64,000 nucleotides of DNA, taken from Microbacterium enclense (lineage in GTDB: Bacteria > Actinomycetota > Actinomycetes > Actinomycetales > Microbacteriaceae). Below, piece after piece: positions 24,020 to 34,859 of the stretch (within the stretch, counting starts at the first letter, position 1; each line of letters starts with the position of its first letter). The DNA lies in the NCBI GenBank assembly GCA_038182865.1, contig CP116226.1, positions 372,001-436,000 on the forward strand. Direction: 5' to 3'. The translations under genes were made by a program, and so were the position numbers. The notes below the pieces were generated by a model. The model was not told the DNA's origin. It saw only the letters and a list, made by a program, of their open reading frames with translations, and did not search any database.

Positions 24020-24949
24020 TCAGGATGCCGCGAGCGCGCGGCCGAGCGCATCACCCGACGACCACGCGGTGCGCACCGCGGAGCTCTCACCCCACGCGTC
24101 GCCGCACGCCGAAAGCCCGGGGGATCGGAAGAACGACTCCCCCGTGGTCGAGGTCGGGCGCGCGAACGTCCAGCGATGCGCGAACGCCGACGCGGGTTCG
24201 GCGTCGATGCCCAGCAGCCGCCGGGTGGCGGCCAGCACGGGGGCGATCGCCGCGTCGGGGTCATCGAGGTGGCGTCGAGCGCGCTCGGCGGTCGAGTGCA
24301 CGACGAGCACCGGCGCCGCGTCGCCGCGTCGATCGCCGTCGTCCGCGATGAACGACACGTCGGCGTCACCGTCGGCGAAGGCTCCGTGCAGGTCGGCCGG
24401 CCACTGCCGCTCCTCCCACCGCAGCACCACGGCGATCACCGGTTCCCACGCGAGACCACCGTCGACGGGCGCATCGGTGAGTCGCACCGCCTGCGGCCCC
24501 GGCATCGCCAGCACGACCTCGCCGGCGTCCTCCCCGTCGACGCGGTACGGTTCGACCCGTTCGACCGTGCGTTCCGACACCACGTCGACCCCCTCCGCGA
24601 GATCCAGGACGAGCGATCGCAAGCCCGCCGGTGCGGCCCATCGCATCGGTCCGGGCTTCGGCGTGTGGTCCCCTTCGCCGTCCACGACGACGAAGGTGTC
24701 GGTCCAGGGCCGGGCGAGCTCGCGCTCCTCCCACTCGGCGACGACGTGGCCGAAACGCTCGGCCTCACCGACGACGACGTATGACGCCCCGAGATCGACG
24801 GGCCGCCCTTCGATCGTGCGGCTGGACAGCCGTCCGCCCACGCGACGTCCGCGATCGATCACGCGCACCGACCGCCCGGCGTCCTGAACCGCTCTTGCGC
24901 ATGCGAGTCCCGAGATCCCGCCGCCCACGACGGTCACGTCAACTGTCAT
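24020..24949 (-). CDS. FAD-dependent amine-oxidase-like oxidoreductase
   Basis: A 309-aa flavoprotein of the renalase-like branch. The dinucleotide loop VVGGGISGLACARAV (6-20) and the following RGRRVGGRLSSR are the FAD-binding and GGR motifs; the C-terminal CGDAWGESSAVRTAWSSGDALG closes the FAD site. The catalytic substrate is unknown. It is a single gene ahead of an ABC exporter pair, on the same strand with about 50 nt of space. Confidence 0.88.
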   Translation of the reverse strand: MTVDVTVVGGGISGLACARAVQDAGRSVRVIDRGRRVGGRLSSRTIEGRPVDLGASYVVVGEAERFGHVVAEWEERELARPWTDTFVVVDGEGDHTPKPGPMRWAAPAGLRSLVLDLAEGVDVVSERTVERVEPYRVDGEDAGEVVLAMPGPQAVRLTDAPVDGGLAWEPVIAVVLRWEERQWPADLHGAFADGDADVSFIADDGDRRGDAAPVLVVHSTAERARRHLDDPDAAIAPVLAATRRLLGIDAEPASAFAHRWTFARPTSTTGESFFRSPGLSACGDAWGESSAVRTAWSSGDALGRALAAS

Positions 24950-25002
24950 GGGCCCATCCTGACGCGAGGCGCCCGCGCCCACGCCGGGGTTGCGCCCGCG
25001 GC

Positions 25003-25992
25003 TCAGCTGCCGAAGATCTCCACGCCCAGGTCGGGGTGATCGACGAACACGCCGTCGAGGTCGGCCTCGCGCAGTACTGCCCACTCTCGCCGGTAGTCGC
25101 CGAACGCCGCGCGTCCCCCATGGCGGCGGAATCCAGCGAGGAGGAACGTATTCTCCGGACGGCATGTCCACGTGAAGACGCGCAGTCCCCGATCGCGGGC
25201 GTCCGCGACGAACCGGGCCGGCCCGCGCGAGCGGCCCCATCGGTCAGGGGCGAGGATCAACCGTTTGTCGGGGCTGATCCCGTCGACCTCCTCCGCGAGG
25301 GTGTCCAGACCGGTGGCCGTGAGCATGGACGCGTAGGTCGCGGCATCCGCCCCGTCCCGCACCCGGAGATCCCAGGGTGCCCCCTCCGCCTCGATGAGCT
25401 GCACCAGAGGTGCGCGGATGCCGAGATCGCGCAGCCGCGCCAGCACGAGGGGTTCGAACGACTCGATCACGAGCGTCGGATCGTCGAGCCAGTCGGCCTC
25501 GCGAAGCTCGTCGGCGACGAGCGCCGCCATGTCGAAGCCGAGAGCGGCGAAGGTGGCCGCGTGCTTGATCTCGAGGACGACGCCCACCCGGCCCGCGCGC
25601 GCGAGGTCGAGAACGTCGCGCAGGCGCAGCACCGGATCGGTGTCGTCGAAGACGGCGCTGTCCGGCCGCAGAGCCGGGAGACGTTCGCGGCAGCGGAGGG
25701 TCCGCAGCTCGTCCCACGTGAGGTCCTCGACGAACCACCCGGTCAGCCGCTCCCCGTCGACGAGCTTCGAGGTGCGCCGCGAGGCGAACTCTGGTCGAGC
25801 GGCGACGTCGGTGGTCGTGCTGATCTCGTTCTCGTGGCGCACCACCAGCACACCGTCTTTCGAGGGGACGACGTCGGGTTCGACGGCATCCACTCCCGCG
25901 GAGATCGCGAGCGCGTACGAGCTCGCCGAATGCTCGGGACGGTAGCCGGGAGCCCCGCGATGACCGATGACGAGAGGGCGGTGGAGCGGCAC
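25003..25992 (-). CDS. Glycerophosphodiester phosphodiesterase
   Basis: A 329-aa GDPD enzyme releasing sn-glycerol 3-phosphate from glycerophosphodiesters. Catalytic residues are in place: HRG (11-13), EHS (20-22), EPD (38-40) and HEN (53-55). No signal peptide, so it is cytosolic (UgpQ-like). GTG start with TACCGT 6 nt upstream. It stands alone between the flavoprotein and a divergent Bax inhibitor-1 gene. Confidence 0.92.
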   Translation of the reverse strand: MPLHRPLVIGHRGAPGYRPEHSASSYALAISAGVDAVEPDVVPSKDGVLVVRHENEISTTTDVAARPEFASRRTSKLVDGERLTGWFVEDLTWDELRTLRCRERLPALRPDSAVFDDTDPVLRLRDVLDLARAGRVGVVLEIKHAATFAALGFDMAALVADELREADWLDDPTLVIESFEPLVLARLRDLGIRAPLVQLIEAEGAPWDLRVRDGADAATYASMLTATGLDTLAEEVDGISPDKRLILAPDRWGRSRGPARFVADARDRGLRVFTWTCRPENTFLLAGFRRHGGRAAFGDYRREWAVLREADLDGVFVDHPDLGVEIFGS

Positions 25993-26135
25993 CCGCTCAC
26001 GGTATCGACGCGAGGTGAACGACTCTCTTGCTCATAGCGGAATCCCAGTCAACACAAGGAATCTCGCACCCTGCTCGGCTAGTGTTGTCTGACAGCACGG
26101 TGCTGTGATGACCATCATTTGGAGTGTGAGTCCCC

Positions 26136-27020
26136 GTGGCCCTCAATAACCCGGCATTCAATACCCCGGCGTTCCAGGACCCTCGTGCCGGCGCCCAGAC
26201 GCGTTACACCCCTCCCGCGGCTCCCACCGCGAGCGCTGCCGCAGCCGCTGAAGCAGCCAACCTCGAGGGCATGTACACCGCGCCCCCGGCTGGCGCCGTC
26301 GAAACCGACCGCATGACGGTCGAAGACACCGTTTTCAAGACGCTCGCGCTGTTCGGCATCCTCGTCGTCGGTGCCGTCGTCGGCTGGATCTGGTCGATGG
26401 CCGGCGTCAACGTCGCCAACCCCAACCCCAGCGCCGCCCCCATGATCGTCGGTGGCCTCGTCGGCTTCGTCCTCGCGATGGTGGCGATCTTCAAGAAGAA
26501 GCCGTCCGTTCCGGTCTTCCTCGCCTACGCCGCGTTCGAGGGCCTGTTCGTCGGTGGCATCTCGGCGTTCTTCGAGTTCATGTTCCCCGGCATTGTCATC
26601 CAGGCGACGCTCGCGACCCTGTCGGTCGTCGGTGTGACCCTCGCGCTCTTCGCGAGCGGCAAGGTGCGCGCCTCGGCTCGTGCCACGAAGATCTTCATGA
26701 TCGCGATGATCGGCTACATGGTGTTCGGCCTCATCAACCTCGGCCTCATGCTGTTCAACGCCCCGATCGCAGGTGGCGCCTTCGGCATGTACAGCACCGT
26801 CAAGATCCTCGGCATCCCGCTCGGTGTGATCATCGGGGTCGTCGTGGTCATCATGGCCGCGTACTCGCTGGTGCTCGACTTCGACCAGATCCAGCGCGGC
26901 GTCCGCAACGGCGCCGCCCGCGTCTACGGCTGGGTCGGCGCCTTCGGCATCATGGTCACCGTGGTGTGGCTGTACGTCGAGATCCTGCGCCTGCTCGCGA
27001 TCCTGCGCGGCAACAACTGA
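26136..27020 (+). CDS. Bax inhibitor-1/YccA family membrane protein
   Basis: A 294-aa protein with a disordered Ala/Pro-rich N terminus (about 1-65) and seven membrane helices, of the BI-1-like YccA family. The C-terminal AYSLVLDFDQIQRGVRNGA carries the conserved Asp pair region implicated in proton/calcium leak in family members. The physiological role here is unknown. GTG start with GGAG about 12 nt upstream; the tail is followed by a strong terminator. Confidence 0.92.
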   Translation: MALNNPAFNTPAFQDPRAGAQTRYTPPAAPTASAAAAAEAANLEGMYTAPPAGAVETDRMTVEDTVFKTLALFGILVVGAVVGWIWSMAGVNVANPNPSAAPMIVGGLVGFVLAMVAIFKKKPSVPVFLAYAAFEGLFVGGISAFFEFMFPGIVIQATLATLSVVGVTLALFASGKVRASARATKIFMIAMIGYMVFGLINLGLMLFNAPIAGGAFGMYSTVKILGIPLGVIIGVVVVIMAAYSLVLDFDQIQRGVRNGAARVYGWVGAFGIMVTVVWLYVEILRLLAILRGNN

Positions 27021-27034
27021 CGCATCCCGTCGCA

Positions 27035-27067
27035 CGAAGGGCCGTCCCGTTTCGGGGCGGCCCTTCG
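27035..27067 (+). terminator. Terminator of the Bax inhibitor-1 gene
   Basis: CGAAGGGCCGTCCCG pairs with CGGGGCGGCCCTTCG over 15 bp (one G-U) around TTT, 14 nt past the stop. Confidence 0.85.
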
Positions 27068-27222
27068 TCGTTCCCGCCTTCGGCGCCCGCTCCCGGCGTC
27101 GCTCCTCGCCGCCGCTCCACGCGCGCCGCGCCCCGGTCACGCGCCCGAGCCCCACGCGCCGCCCGCCATCCGCCGCCCGCCACCCCACCACCCCGCCACC
27201 CCGCCACCCCCGCCACCCCGCC
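27068..27222. repeat. Low-complexity CCGCCACC-rich stretch
   Basis: A C-rich, G-poor run, especially 27165-27222, made of variants of CCGCCACC and CCCCACC. No gene visible. With the following hairpin it fills the 330 nt between the Bax inhibitor-1 and LigD-type genes. Confidence 0.55.
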
Positions 27223-27277
27223 GAGTGTCCAAGACACCCGGACGCCACAAAAATTCGTCCGGGTGTCTTGGACACTC
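27223..27277. repeat. Hairpin repeat, family B, copy 2
   Basis: Two perfectly complementary 22-nt arms (starting GAGTGTCCAAGACACCCGG, ending TTGGACACTC) around an 11-nt loop. The same core as the hairpin at 14301-14365, so a second member of a dispersed family. Confidence 0.8.
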
Positions 27278-27351
27278 AACGCCCCGTCACGCACGCAGAG
27301 CAGCCCCGCAAGGGGTGCGTCACGCGTGGGCTGCGGCGCTAGCCTCGCGCC

Positions 27352-28581
27352 ATGAGCCCCGCGAAGACTCCCGCCGAGATCCTCGACATCGACGGCCACG
27401 AGGTGCGCGTCACCAGCCCCGACCGCGTGGTCTTCACGGGGCCCGGCCTCACCAAGCTCGACCTCGTCCGCTACTACCTCGCCGTCGCCGAAGGCGCCCT
27501 GCGTGGCGCCGGTGGTCGGCCGATGGTGCTCAAACGCTTCTCCAAAGGCCTGAACCAGGAGCCGTTCTTCCAGAAACGCGTGCCCGAGAACCACCCCGCC
27601 TTCATCGACACCGCGACGCTGCGTTACGCCTCGGGCACCTCGGCCGAAGAGACGGTGGTCCGGGATGCCGCGGGCCTGGCGTGGGTGGTCAACCTGGGCT
27701 GCCTCGACCTCAACCCGCACCCCGTCCGCGCGGAAGACCTCGACCACCCTGACGAACTGCGCGTCGACCTCGACCCGATGCCCGGCGTCGACTGGGCGCA
27801 GATCGTCGATGTGGCGTTCATCGCCCGCGAGGTGCTCGAGGATCACGGACTCGTCGGGTGGCCGAAGACCTCCGGTTCGCGGGGTCTCCACATCCTCGTG
27901 CGCATCCGGCCGGAATGGGATTTCACCGACGTGCGCCTCGCCGCCGAGACCCTCGCCCGCGAGGTCGAGAACCGCGCGCCCGGGCTCGCGACCGCGCGGT
28001 GGTGGAAGGAGGAACGCGGCGAGAGCGTCTTCGTCGACTTCAACCAGAACGCGAAAGACCGCACCGTGGCCTCCGCGTACTCGATCCGGGCGCTTCCCGA
28101 CGCTCGCGTCTCCACTCCGCTCACCTGGGACGAGGTTCGCGACCGTCGCCCCGAAGAGTTCACCGTCCTCACGGTACCCGAGCGCTTCGCGGCCATCGGC
28201 GACCCGCACTCGGGCATCGACGACGCCGCGGGCTCCCTCGATGCTCTGCTGGCGCTGGCCGCGGAACTCGGCCCCGCCGAGAAACCCCCACGCGGTTCCG
28301 ACGGCTCGGGCCGCCGCGCTTCCACCATGCCCCTCATCGAGGTCGCCCGCACGAAGACCAAGCCCGAGGCGCTCGACGCCCTCGAGACCTGGAAGGAGCG
28401 GCATCCACAGGCCGCCGCCGCTCTTCACCCCGCCGACGTCCTCGTCGACGGCATGCGGGGCTCGAGCTCGCTCTGGTACCGGGTGCGCGTGAACCTGCAG
28501 CACGTCCCGGATGCCGAGCGCCCCGCGCAGGAAGACCTGATCGCCGACTACGACCCGTGGGCGGGCCGCTCCGGCGCCTGA
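27352..28581 (+). CDS. Second stand-alone LigD-type polymerase domain protein
   Basis: A 409-aa PolDom protein. Metal-binding RVDLDP (Asp139, Asp141), KTSGSRGLH (172-180) and FVDFNQ (Asp229) are all present, so it should be catalytically able. It has about 100 extra C-terminal residues compared with the paralogue at 1937-2962, including a basic stretch and SSLWYRVRVNLQHVP. The two differ strongly, so they are not a recent duplication. TAGCCT lies 6 nt before the ATG (leaderless). The 3' end overlaps the convergent TetR gene by 34 nt. Confidence 0.9.
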   Translation: MSPAKTPAEILDIDGHEVRVTSPDRVVFTGPGLTKLDLVRYYLAVAEGALRGAGGRPMVLKRFSKGLNQEPFFQKRVPENHPAFIDTATLRYASGTSAEETVVRDAAGLAWVVNLGCLDLNPHPVRAEDLDHPDELRVDLDPMPGVDWAQIVDVAFIAREVLEDHGLVGWPKTSGSRGLHILVRIRPEWDFTDVRLAAETLAREVENRAPGLATARWWKEERGESVFVDFNQNAKDRTVASAYSIRALPDARVSTPLTWDEVRDRRPEEFTVLTVPERFAAIGDPHSGIDDAAGSLDALLALAAELGPAEKPPRGSDGSGRRASTMPLIEVARTKTKPEALDALETWKERHPQAAAALHPADVLVDGMRGSSSLWYRVRVNLQHVPDAERPAQEDLIADYDPWAGRSGA

Positions 28582-29105
28582 GCGTGCATCAGTGAGCTCA
28601 CGAGGTGATCCATGCCGTAGCGGAAGGCCTCGTCGAGATCGCCGCCGAGGCGGAAGGCGCCCGCGAGTTCCATCGTGACGAAACCGGTCGCCCATGCGGT
28701 GAGCAACCGCGCGGCGTGGAGGGACTGCGCGACCCCGACGACTTCCCGCGTCGCGCGCAGCACCGGCTCGCTCGTCGCGGCGAGACGGTCCGCGTCCACG
28801 GTCGTGGTGAAGAGCAGGCGGAAGGCCTCCGGCCTCTCGTGCCCGAAGGCACGGAACGCAGAAAGAAGGTCGCCGAGGTCTCCCGCGGCGCTCTCGAGTC
28901 GGCCCGTCAGCTCATCCGCGGCCGCCGCACCGACCAGACCGAGCAGGGCATCGCGATCGCGCACACGCTTGTAGAGCGAGGGGGCCTTGACCCCGACGGC
29001 CACGGCCACGGCCTGCATCGTGACGGCGGACGGTCCGCCTGCCTCGAGGAGTCGCGCGGCTTCCGCCACGATCTCGTCGATCGTCGTGCGTTCGGGTGTC
29101 GGCAT
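28548..29105 (-). CDS. TetR family transcriptional regulator
   Basis: A 185-aa TetR repressor. The N-terminal helix-turn-helix is GGPSAVTMQAVAVAVGVKAPSLYKRVRDRDAL-like; the C-terminal half is the TetR_C ligand domain with LTAWATGFVTMELAGAF. A GAGGAGAG ribosome site precedes the ATG. It is divergent from an MBL-fold gene, and a palindrome between them is the likely operator. Its end overlaps the LigD-type gene on the opposite strand. Confidence 0.9.
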   Translation of the reverse strand: MPTPERTTIDEIVAEAARLLEAGGPSAVTMQAVAVAVGVKAPSLYKRVRDRDALLGLVGAAAADELTGRLESAAGDLGDLLSAFRAFGHERPEAFRLLFTTTVDADRLAATSEPVLRATREVVGVAQSLHAARLLTAWATGFVTMELAGAFRLGGDLDEAFRYGMDHLVSSLMHAQAPERPAHGS

Positions 29106-29138
29106 CAGCTCTCCTCATGGCTATGCTCATAAGCTATC

Positions 29139-29159
29139 ATGGCTATTGTCCGTAGCCAT
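29139..29159. promoter_or_regulatory. TetR operator palindrome
   Basis: ATGGCTA-TTGTCCG-TAGCCAT, perfect 7-bp arms; a related half ATGGCTAT occurs again at 29117-29124. Located in the 71-bp gap between divergent TetR and MBL genes. Confidence 0.65.
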
Positions 29160-29176
29160 CACGCGAAAGGCTTCCC

Positions 29177-29890
29177 ATGCAGCTGGCCCCCTCCCTCCAC
29201 CGGATCGGCAACGACATCGTCGCCTCGTACCTGATCGCCACTCCCGAGGGCATCACCCTCGTCGACGCCGGGCTCCCCGGCATGTACGCCGATCTGGCCC
29301 GACGACTGGATGCCGTCGGCCGCCGCCTCGACGAGATCCGCGGCGTCATCCTCACCCACGGCGACAGCGACCACGTGGGTTTCGCCGAACGACTGCGCCG
29401 CGATCACGGCATCCCGGTCTTCGTCCACTCCGCCGACGCCGACCGCGCCCGCGGCGGCGACAAGCCGAAGAACCCCGTCGGCCCGATGCGACTGGGCCCG
29501 ATGCTGAGCTTCGCCGCCTACGGTATCCGCAAGGGTATGCGCCCCCAGTGGCTCACCGAGGTGATCGAGATCGACGACGACACGGCGCTCGATCTTCCCG
29601 GCGCGCCCCGCGTGATCGGCATGCCCGGTCACTCGCCCGGGAGCATCGCGGTCTTCTCCGCCGAGGTGCGCGCGGTCTTCGTCGGCGACGCGCTCACGAC
29701 CCGGCACGTCTTGACCGGCCGCACCGGGCCCGGACCCGCGCCCTTCACCGACGCCCCCGACGTGGCTCTCGCCTCCCTCGCCCGGATCGCCGACCTCGAC
29801 GCCGACTGGGTCCTCCCCGGGCACGGGCCCGCGTTCCACGGCTCACCCGCCGAGGCCGTTCGGCTCGTGCACGAGGCCGCACGCCGCTGA
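29177..29890 (+). CDS. MBL-fold metallo-hydrolase
   Basis: A 237-aa metallo-beta-lactamase-fold hydrolase. Zinc motifs are complete: HGDSDH (61-66), GHSPGS, FVGDAL and PGHGPA. Similar proteins include lactonases and thioesterases; the substrate is unknown. GAAAGG precedes the ATG. Probably repressed by the divergent TetR. Confidence 0.9.
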   Translation: MQLAPSLHRIGNDIVASYLIATPEGITLVDAGLPGMYADLARRLDAVGRRLDEIRGVILTHGDSDHVGFAERLRRDHGIPVFVHSADADRARGGDKPKNPVGPMRLGPMLSFAAYGIRKGMRPQWLTEVIEIDDDTALDLPGAPRVIGMPGHSPGSIAVFSAEVRAVFVGDALTTRHVLTGRTGPGPAPFTDAPDVALASLARIADLDADWVLPGHGPAFHGSPAEAVRLVHEAARR

Positions 29891-29904
29891 GACAGCGGAT
29901 GGTC

Positions 29905-31272
29905 TCAGCGGCGCCGCGGACGAGACAAGGCCTCGCTGCACGCGGCCGCCAAGGTGTGCATCGCCCGGGCAGGGCTCAGCTGCGATGCCGCGTGCGCCGC
30001 CTCCACCGACAGCCGCTCCCGCAGCCCGTCATCCGTCAGCAGCTGCACCAGCGCGTCGACGAGCGCGTCATCGTCGCCATCGGGCACCAGGATGCCGCCT
30101 CCCCCGGCGAGCATGTCGCGGGGGCCGTAGCGGATGTCGTACGCCACCGCCGGGGTACCGTGCGCGAGGGCCTCGGCGAGAGCGAGCCCCTGCCCCTCGA
30201 AGGCGGAGGTCGTGAGGTAGACCGCCGCGCGGTCGAGCACCGCGCCGGGGTCGGTCGTGAGTCCAGGGAGAGCGACGGCCTCGGCGAGCCCGAGCTCGCC
30301 GATCAGGGATTCGAGCTCCGCCCGCTGCGCCCCCGCGCCCCACAGCTCGAGGCGTGCCGCCGGGGCCCGTGCCACGACGCGCGCGAAAGCACGGATCGCG
30401 GGACCGAGGCGCTTGCCCGGCGCGAGGCGCCCGAGAACGACGACCCGGCCCGGATCACGCTCCGCCGAGGGAACCACCTGCTCGGGGCCGGTGACGGCGT
30501 GCGGGGCCACCAGATCGTTCGCGGCGCCGCCGAACCGCGCGCGCACGTCGTCACGCTGGTGCGCCGTCGGCCACAGTACCGCGTCGAAACGGGGAGCGAT
30601 CTCGAACCAGCGCGTCCACAGGGCGTTGAGGGCGGAGTCGTCGCGGTACGGGGCCTCGAGGTGGATCGTGTGCACCGTGTGGACGATGCGGACATCGTCG
30701 TCACCCCAGCCCACGATCAGCTCACCGAGCTGACGCGACTCGCAGATGACGACGACGGGCCGCGGCGTCTCGGCCCGCAGGCCGGTGACGACCTGCGACA
30801 GCCACGCGCGATACAGCGCGCCGAATCCCGGAATGACGCCGACGGTCTCACGCTTGGCATCCCGGATGACGATCGGCGCCATCGTCAGGTGCCAGTCGGG
30901 GTCGATCACGTTCGGCAGCGCGATCGCGCCCCCGGCGACCTCACGATATTCGAGAGCCGGGTCGGCCTCGCCCGGCACCGCCGCAGCACGCACCCAGTCG
31001 GCGGCTCCGCCCCGGGGGGCGACGGCCTCGTCGAAGAGATTGCGGAACATCCCGGATGCCGCCGCGGCACCGCGCTCGACGAACATCGCGCGATGCTGCG
31101 CGTGGGCCTCGGGCGTTCCCGGATCGACGGTGAAGAGCAGAGGCTCCACGCCGGCCTCCGCCATCTGCCGCGCGCGAGCGAGCGTCGAGATCGTGTAGCC
31201 CCCGTCGAGATCGGGAATGAGACGGCTCGAGAGGATGAGGTACCAGGCGTCGGGGAACGGGGCGTCGGTCAC
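29905..31272 (-). CDS. GT4 glycosyltransferase, TarM-like
   Basis: A 455-aa retaining glycosyltransferase of the GT-B fold. The donor-binding C-terminal half has VVVLGRLAPGKRLGPAI, the E...GQGLALAEALAHGTPAVAYDI EX7E motif and YGPRDML, the last close to poly(glycerol-phosphate) alpha-glucosyltransferases such as TarM. It may decorate a wall teichoic acid or another surface polymer, which is inference because no wall-polymer genes adjoin. Starts with GTG behind a purine-rich GGAGAGG; 25 nt separate it from the MFS gene on the same strand. Confidence 0.85.
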   Translation of the reverse strand: MTDAPFPDAWYLILSSRLIPDLDGGYTISTLARARQMAEAGVEPLLFTVDPGTPEAHAQHRAMFVERGAAAASGMFRNLFDEAVAPRGGAADWVRAAAVPGEADPALEYREVAGGAIALPNVIDPDWHLTMAPIVIRDAKRETVGVIPGFGALYRAWLSQVVTGLRAETPRPVVVICESRQLGELIVGWGDDDVRIVHTVHTIHLEAPYRDDSALNALWTRWFEIAPRFDAVLWPTAHQRDDVRARFGGAANDLVAPHAVTGPEQVVPSAERDPGRVVVLGRLAPGKRLGPAIRAFARVVARAPAARLELWGAGAQRAELESLIGELGLAEAVALPGLTTDPGAVLDRAAVYLTTSAFEGQGLALAEALAHGTPAVAYDIRYGPRDMLAGGGGILVPDGDDDALVDALVQLLTDDGLRERLSVEAAHAASQLSPARAMHTLAAACSEALSRPRRR

Positions 31273-31297
31273 GTCCCCATCCTCTCCTATCGGCCGC

Positions 31298-32521
31298 TCA
31301 GGCCGAGCGCCGCTGCCGCGTCACGACACCCCGCGTGCGGAGCGACAGCAGCAGCTCCCCGACGCCGCCGAGCACGACGATGGCGACACAGCTGACCGCC
31401 ATCACGGTGAATCCCACCACCGGCCCGACCGCGTCGAGACCGATGCCGGCGAGCGTGGAGCCGAGCGGGATGCCGACACCGACGCCGAGCGACGGATAGG
31501 CGAGCAGCTCCGTGACACGATCGCGGTCCGCCCGTGCCTCGACGAGGGCGTATCCCGAGACGAGGACCGGACCGATCACCGCCCCCACCACCGCGGCGGC
31601 GACGAGGGCGAGCAGTGTGTCCGCAGCGAGCGGCAGGACGAGACAGCCGACCGCGAGCAGCGCACTGCCCGCGAGCCACCGAGCGCGCAGCGACACCCGC
31701 AGCCGCAGCGCCCCGTAGACGAACGCGCCGGCGGTGTTCCCCACCGCCAGTGCGGCCATCATGATTCCCGCCAGCCACGGAGATCCCGTGCGATCCGCCC
31801 AGGCGATGCTCGTGACATCGAAGGACCCGAACATCGCCCCCACGCCGATCCATGCCGCGGTGACGGGCAGGATGCCGGCAGGCGGCAACACCCTCACTCT
31901 CGGCCCGCCGCGGCGCACGCGCGGCGGTTGAGAACGATGGAGCGCGCCGAGCCACACCAGCCCGATCGCACCGACGACGACGACGAGGGCGAGGCCCGCC
32001 GGGGGAGCCCACAACGCAGCGACGAGCGTCAACAGCGGAGGAGCGATGACGAAGACGCTCTCGTCAGCGATCGACTCGAGCGCGTACGCGCTGTGGCGCC
32101 GCTCCGGGGCGACCAAGGCGCTCCACCGCGCGCGGACGGCCGGCGCCACGTCCACCGAGACGGCCCCCGCCACGAGAGCCAGCACGAACCAGACCGCGAC
32201 CGGCGTCTGACCTCGCACGGCGAGGATGAACACCGCGGTGGAGAGCATGAGCGCAGCGGCCGCGACGAACAGCACCGGTCGCTGACCGTGGCGGTCCATG
32301 AGCCGAGACCACACGGGTCCGGCGACCGCCATCCCCACCACGAACGCCGCGGCGACGGCCCCGGCGAGCGCGAAGCTCCCCGTGACCGCCTGGACGAGCA
32401 GGATGACGCCGAGGTTGAGCGTGCCCCGCGGGAAGCGCCCCACCCACCCGGCGATGCTGAACCAGGGGGCTCCCGGGGCGCGCAGCGCCTCGCGGTAGCC
32501 GGAGAAGTCGAGACGGGCCAT
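31298..32521 (-). CDS. MFS transporter
   Basis: A 407-aa major facilitator with twelve predicted helices. The loop between helices 2 and 3 has GPVWSRLMDRHGQRPVL, the A-type motif of drug and sugar efflux MFS proteins. Substrate unknown. I take the ATG at 32521, upstream of which another Met would add a hydrophilic leader of low plausibility. Same strand as the GT4 gene. Confidence 0.88.
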   Translation of the reverse strand: MARLDFSGYREALRAPGAPWFSIAGWVGRFPRGTLNLGVILLVQAVTGSFALAGAVAAAFVVGMAVAGPVWSRLMDRHGQRPVLFVAAAALMLSTAVFILAVRGQTPVAVWFVLALVAGAVSVDVAPAVRARWSALVAPERRHSAYALESIADESVFVIAPPLLTLVAALWAPPAGLALVVVVGAIGLVWLGALHRSQPPRVRRGGPRVRVLPPAGILPVTAAWIGVGAMFGSFDVTSIAWADRTGSPWLAGIMMAALAVGNTAGAFVYGALRLRVSLRARWLAGSALLAVGCLVLPLAADTLLALVAAAVVGAVIGPVLVSGYALVEARADRDRVTELLAYPSLGVGVGIPLGSTLAGIGLDAVGPVVGFTVMAVSCVAIVVLGGVGELLLSLRTRGVVTRQRRSA

Positions 32522-32751
32522 GGAAGACCTGTGCCGTTCTGGCCGGACGAACCCGGGACATTCCCGAGGGCTGATCGCCGACCCCGCCACCTTACCCCCG
32601 ACGCAGGCGACGACACAGCAACGACGCCGCCGTCCGGCGGAGGGGTGTCGTCTTCGAGCCGATCGGGGTCAGGGGCCCCGCTTTCGATTCGACGACGGCA
32701 CCCCGGAGCCGGACGACGGCGTCGTAGCGGGGGCCGGAAGTCAGCCGAAGC

Positions 32752-34328
<1,577 letters not shown>

Positions 34329-34332
<4 letters not shown>

Positions 34333-34850
34333 CGGTTGCCCTCCGGGGCGGGGACGGGAGCGGAGGCCTGGGCGGCCTCCCGCTCGGCGAGGTAGGCGCG
34401 CACGCCGCGGGCGGTGCGCACCTCGAGGATGAAGGAGAGGAACGGCACCACGCCGCCCAGGGCGAGGAAGACGAAGCGGCGGAAAGGCCAGCGCATCAGG
34501 CTCCACACGCGGAAGCACGAGATGAGGTACACGACATAGAACCAGCCATGGACCACAAGGATCGCGAGCGAGACGTTGACGCCGTCGCCAGTGGAGATCA
34601 TCTCGCAGCCGTCACCGCCGGGGATGAAGAGCGAGAACCACTGGCATCCGGGGCCGGCGATGGCATCCGCGAACCAGAGGAACCCGCCCGATCCACCCAG
34701 GAACAGCTCCACGTGAATGGGGGTGTACTTCAGGATCATCTCGGCGACCAGCAGCAGGAGGCCGATACCCGTGATGATCGAGCAGATCTGGTAGAAGGTC
34801 AGGGCTCCGCGGATCGCCGGGAACGAGGCGAGTTTCGGGGGACGCGGCAT
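34329..34850 (-). CDS. DUF3817 membrane protein
   Basis: A 173-aa integral membrane protein with three or four helices (about 20-40, 90-112, 125-145) and the family feature VHGWFYVVYLISCFRVW. Genes of this family are commonly found before guaA in actinobacteria. Function unknown. TAGACT lies 6 nt before the ATG and is partly made of the TAG stop of the SURF1 gene, so it is likely the leaderless start of a DUF3817-guaA message. Confidence 0.9.
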
Positions 34851-34859
34851 GACCCGAGT

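Noticed and set aside
22026..24887. A 953-codon open frame on the plus strand
   Set aside because: Antisense to an ABC exporter pair and flavoprotein that have complete motifs.
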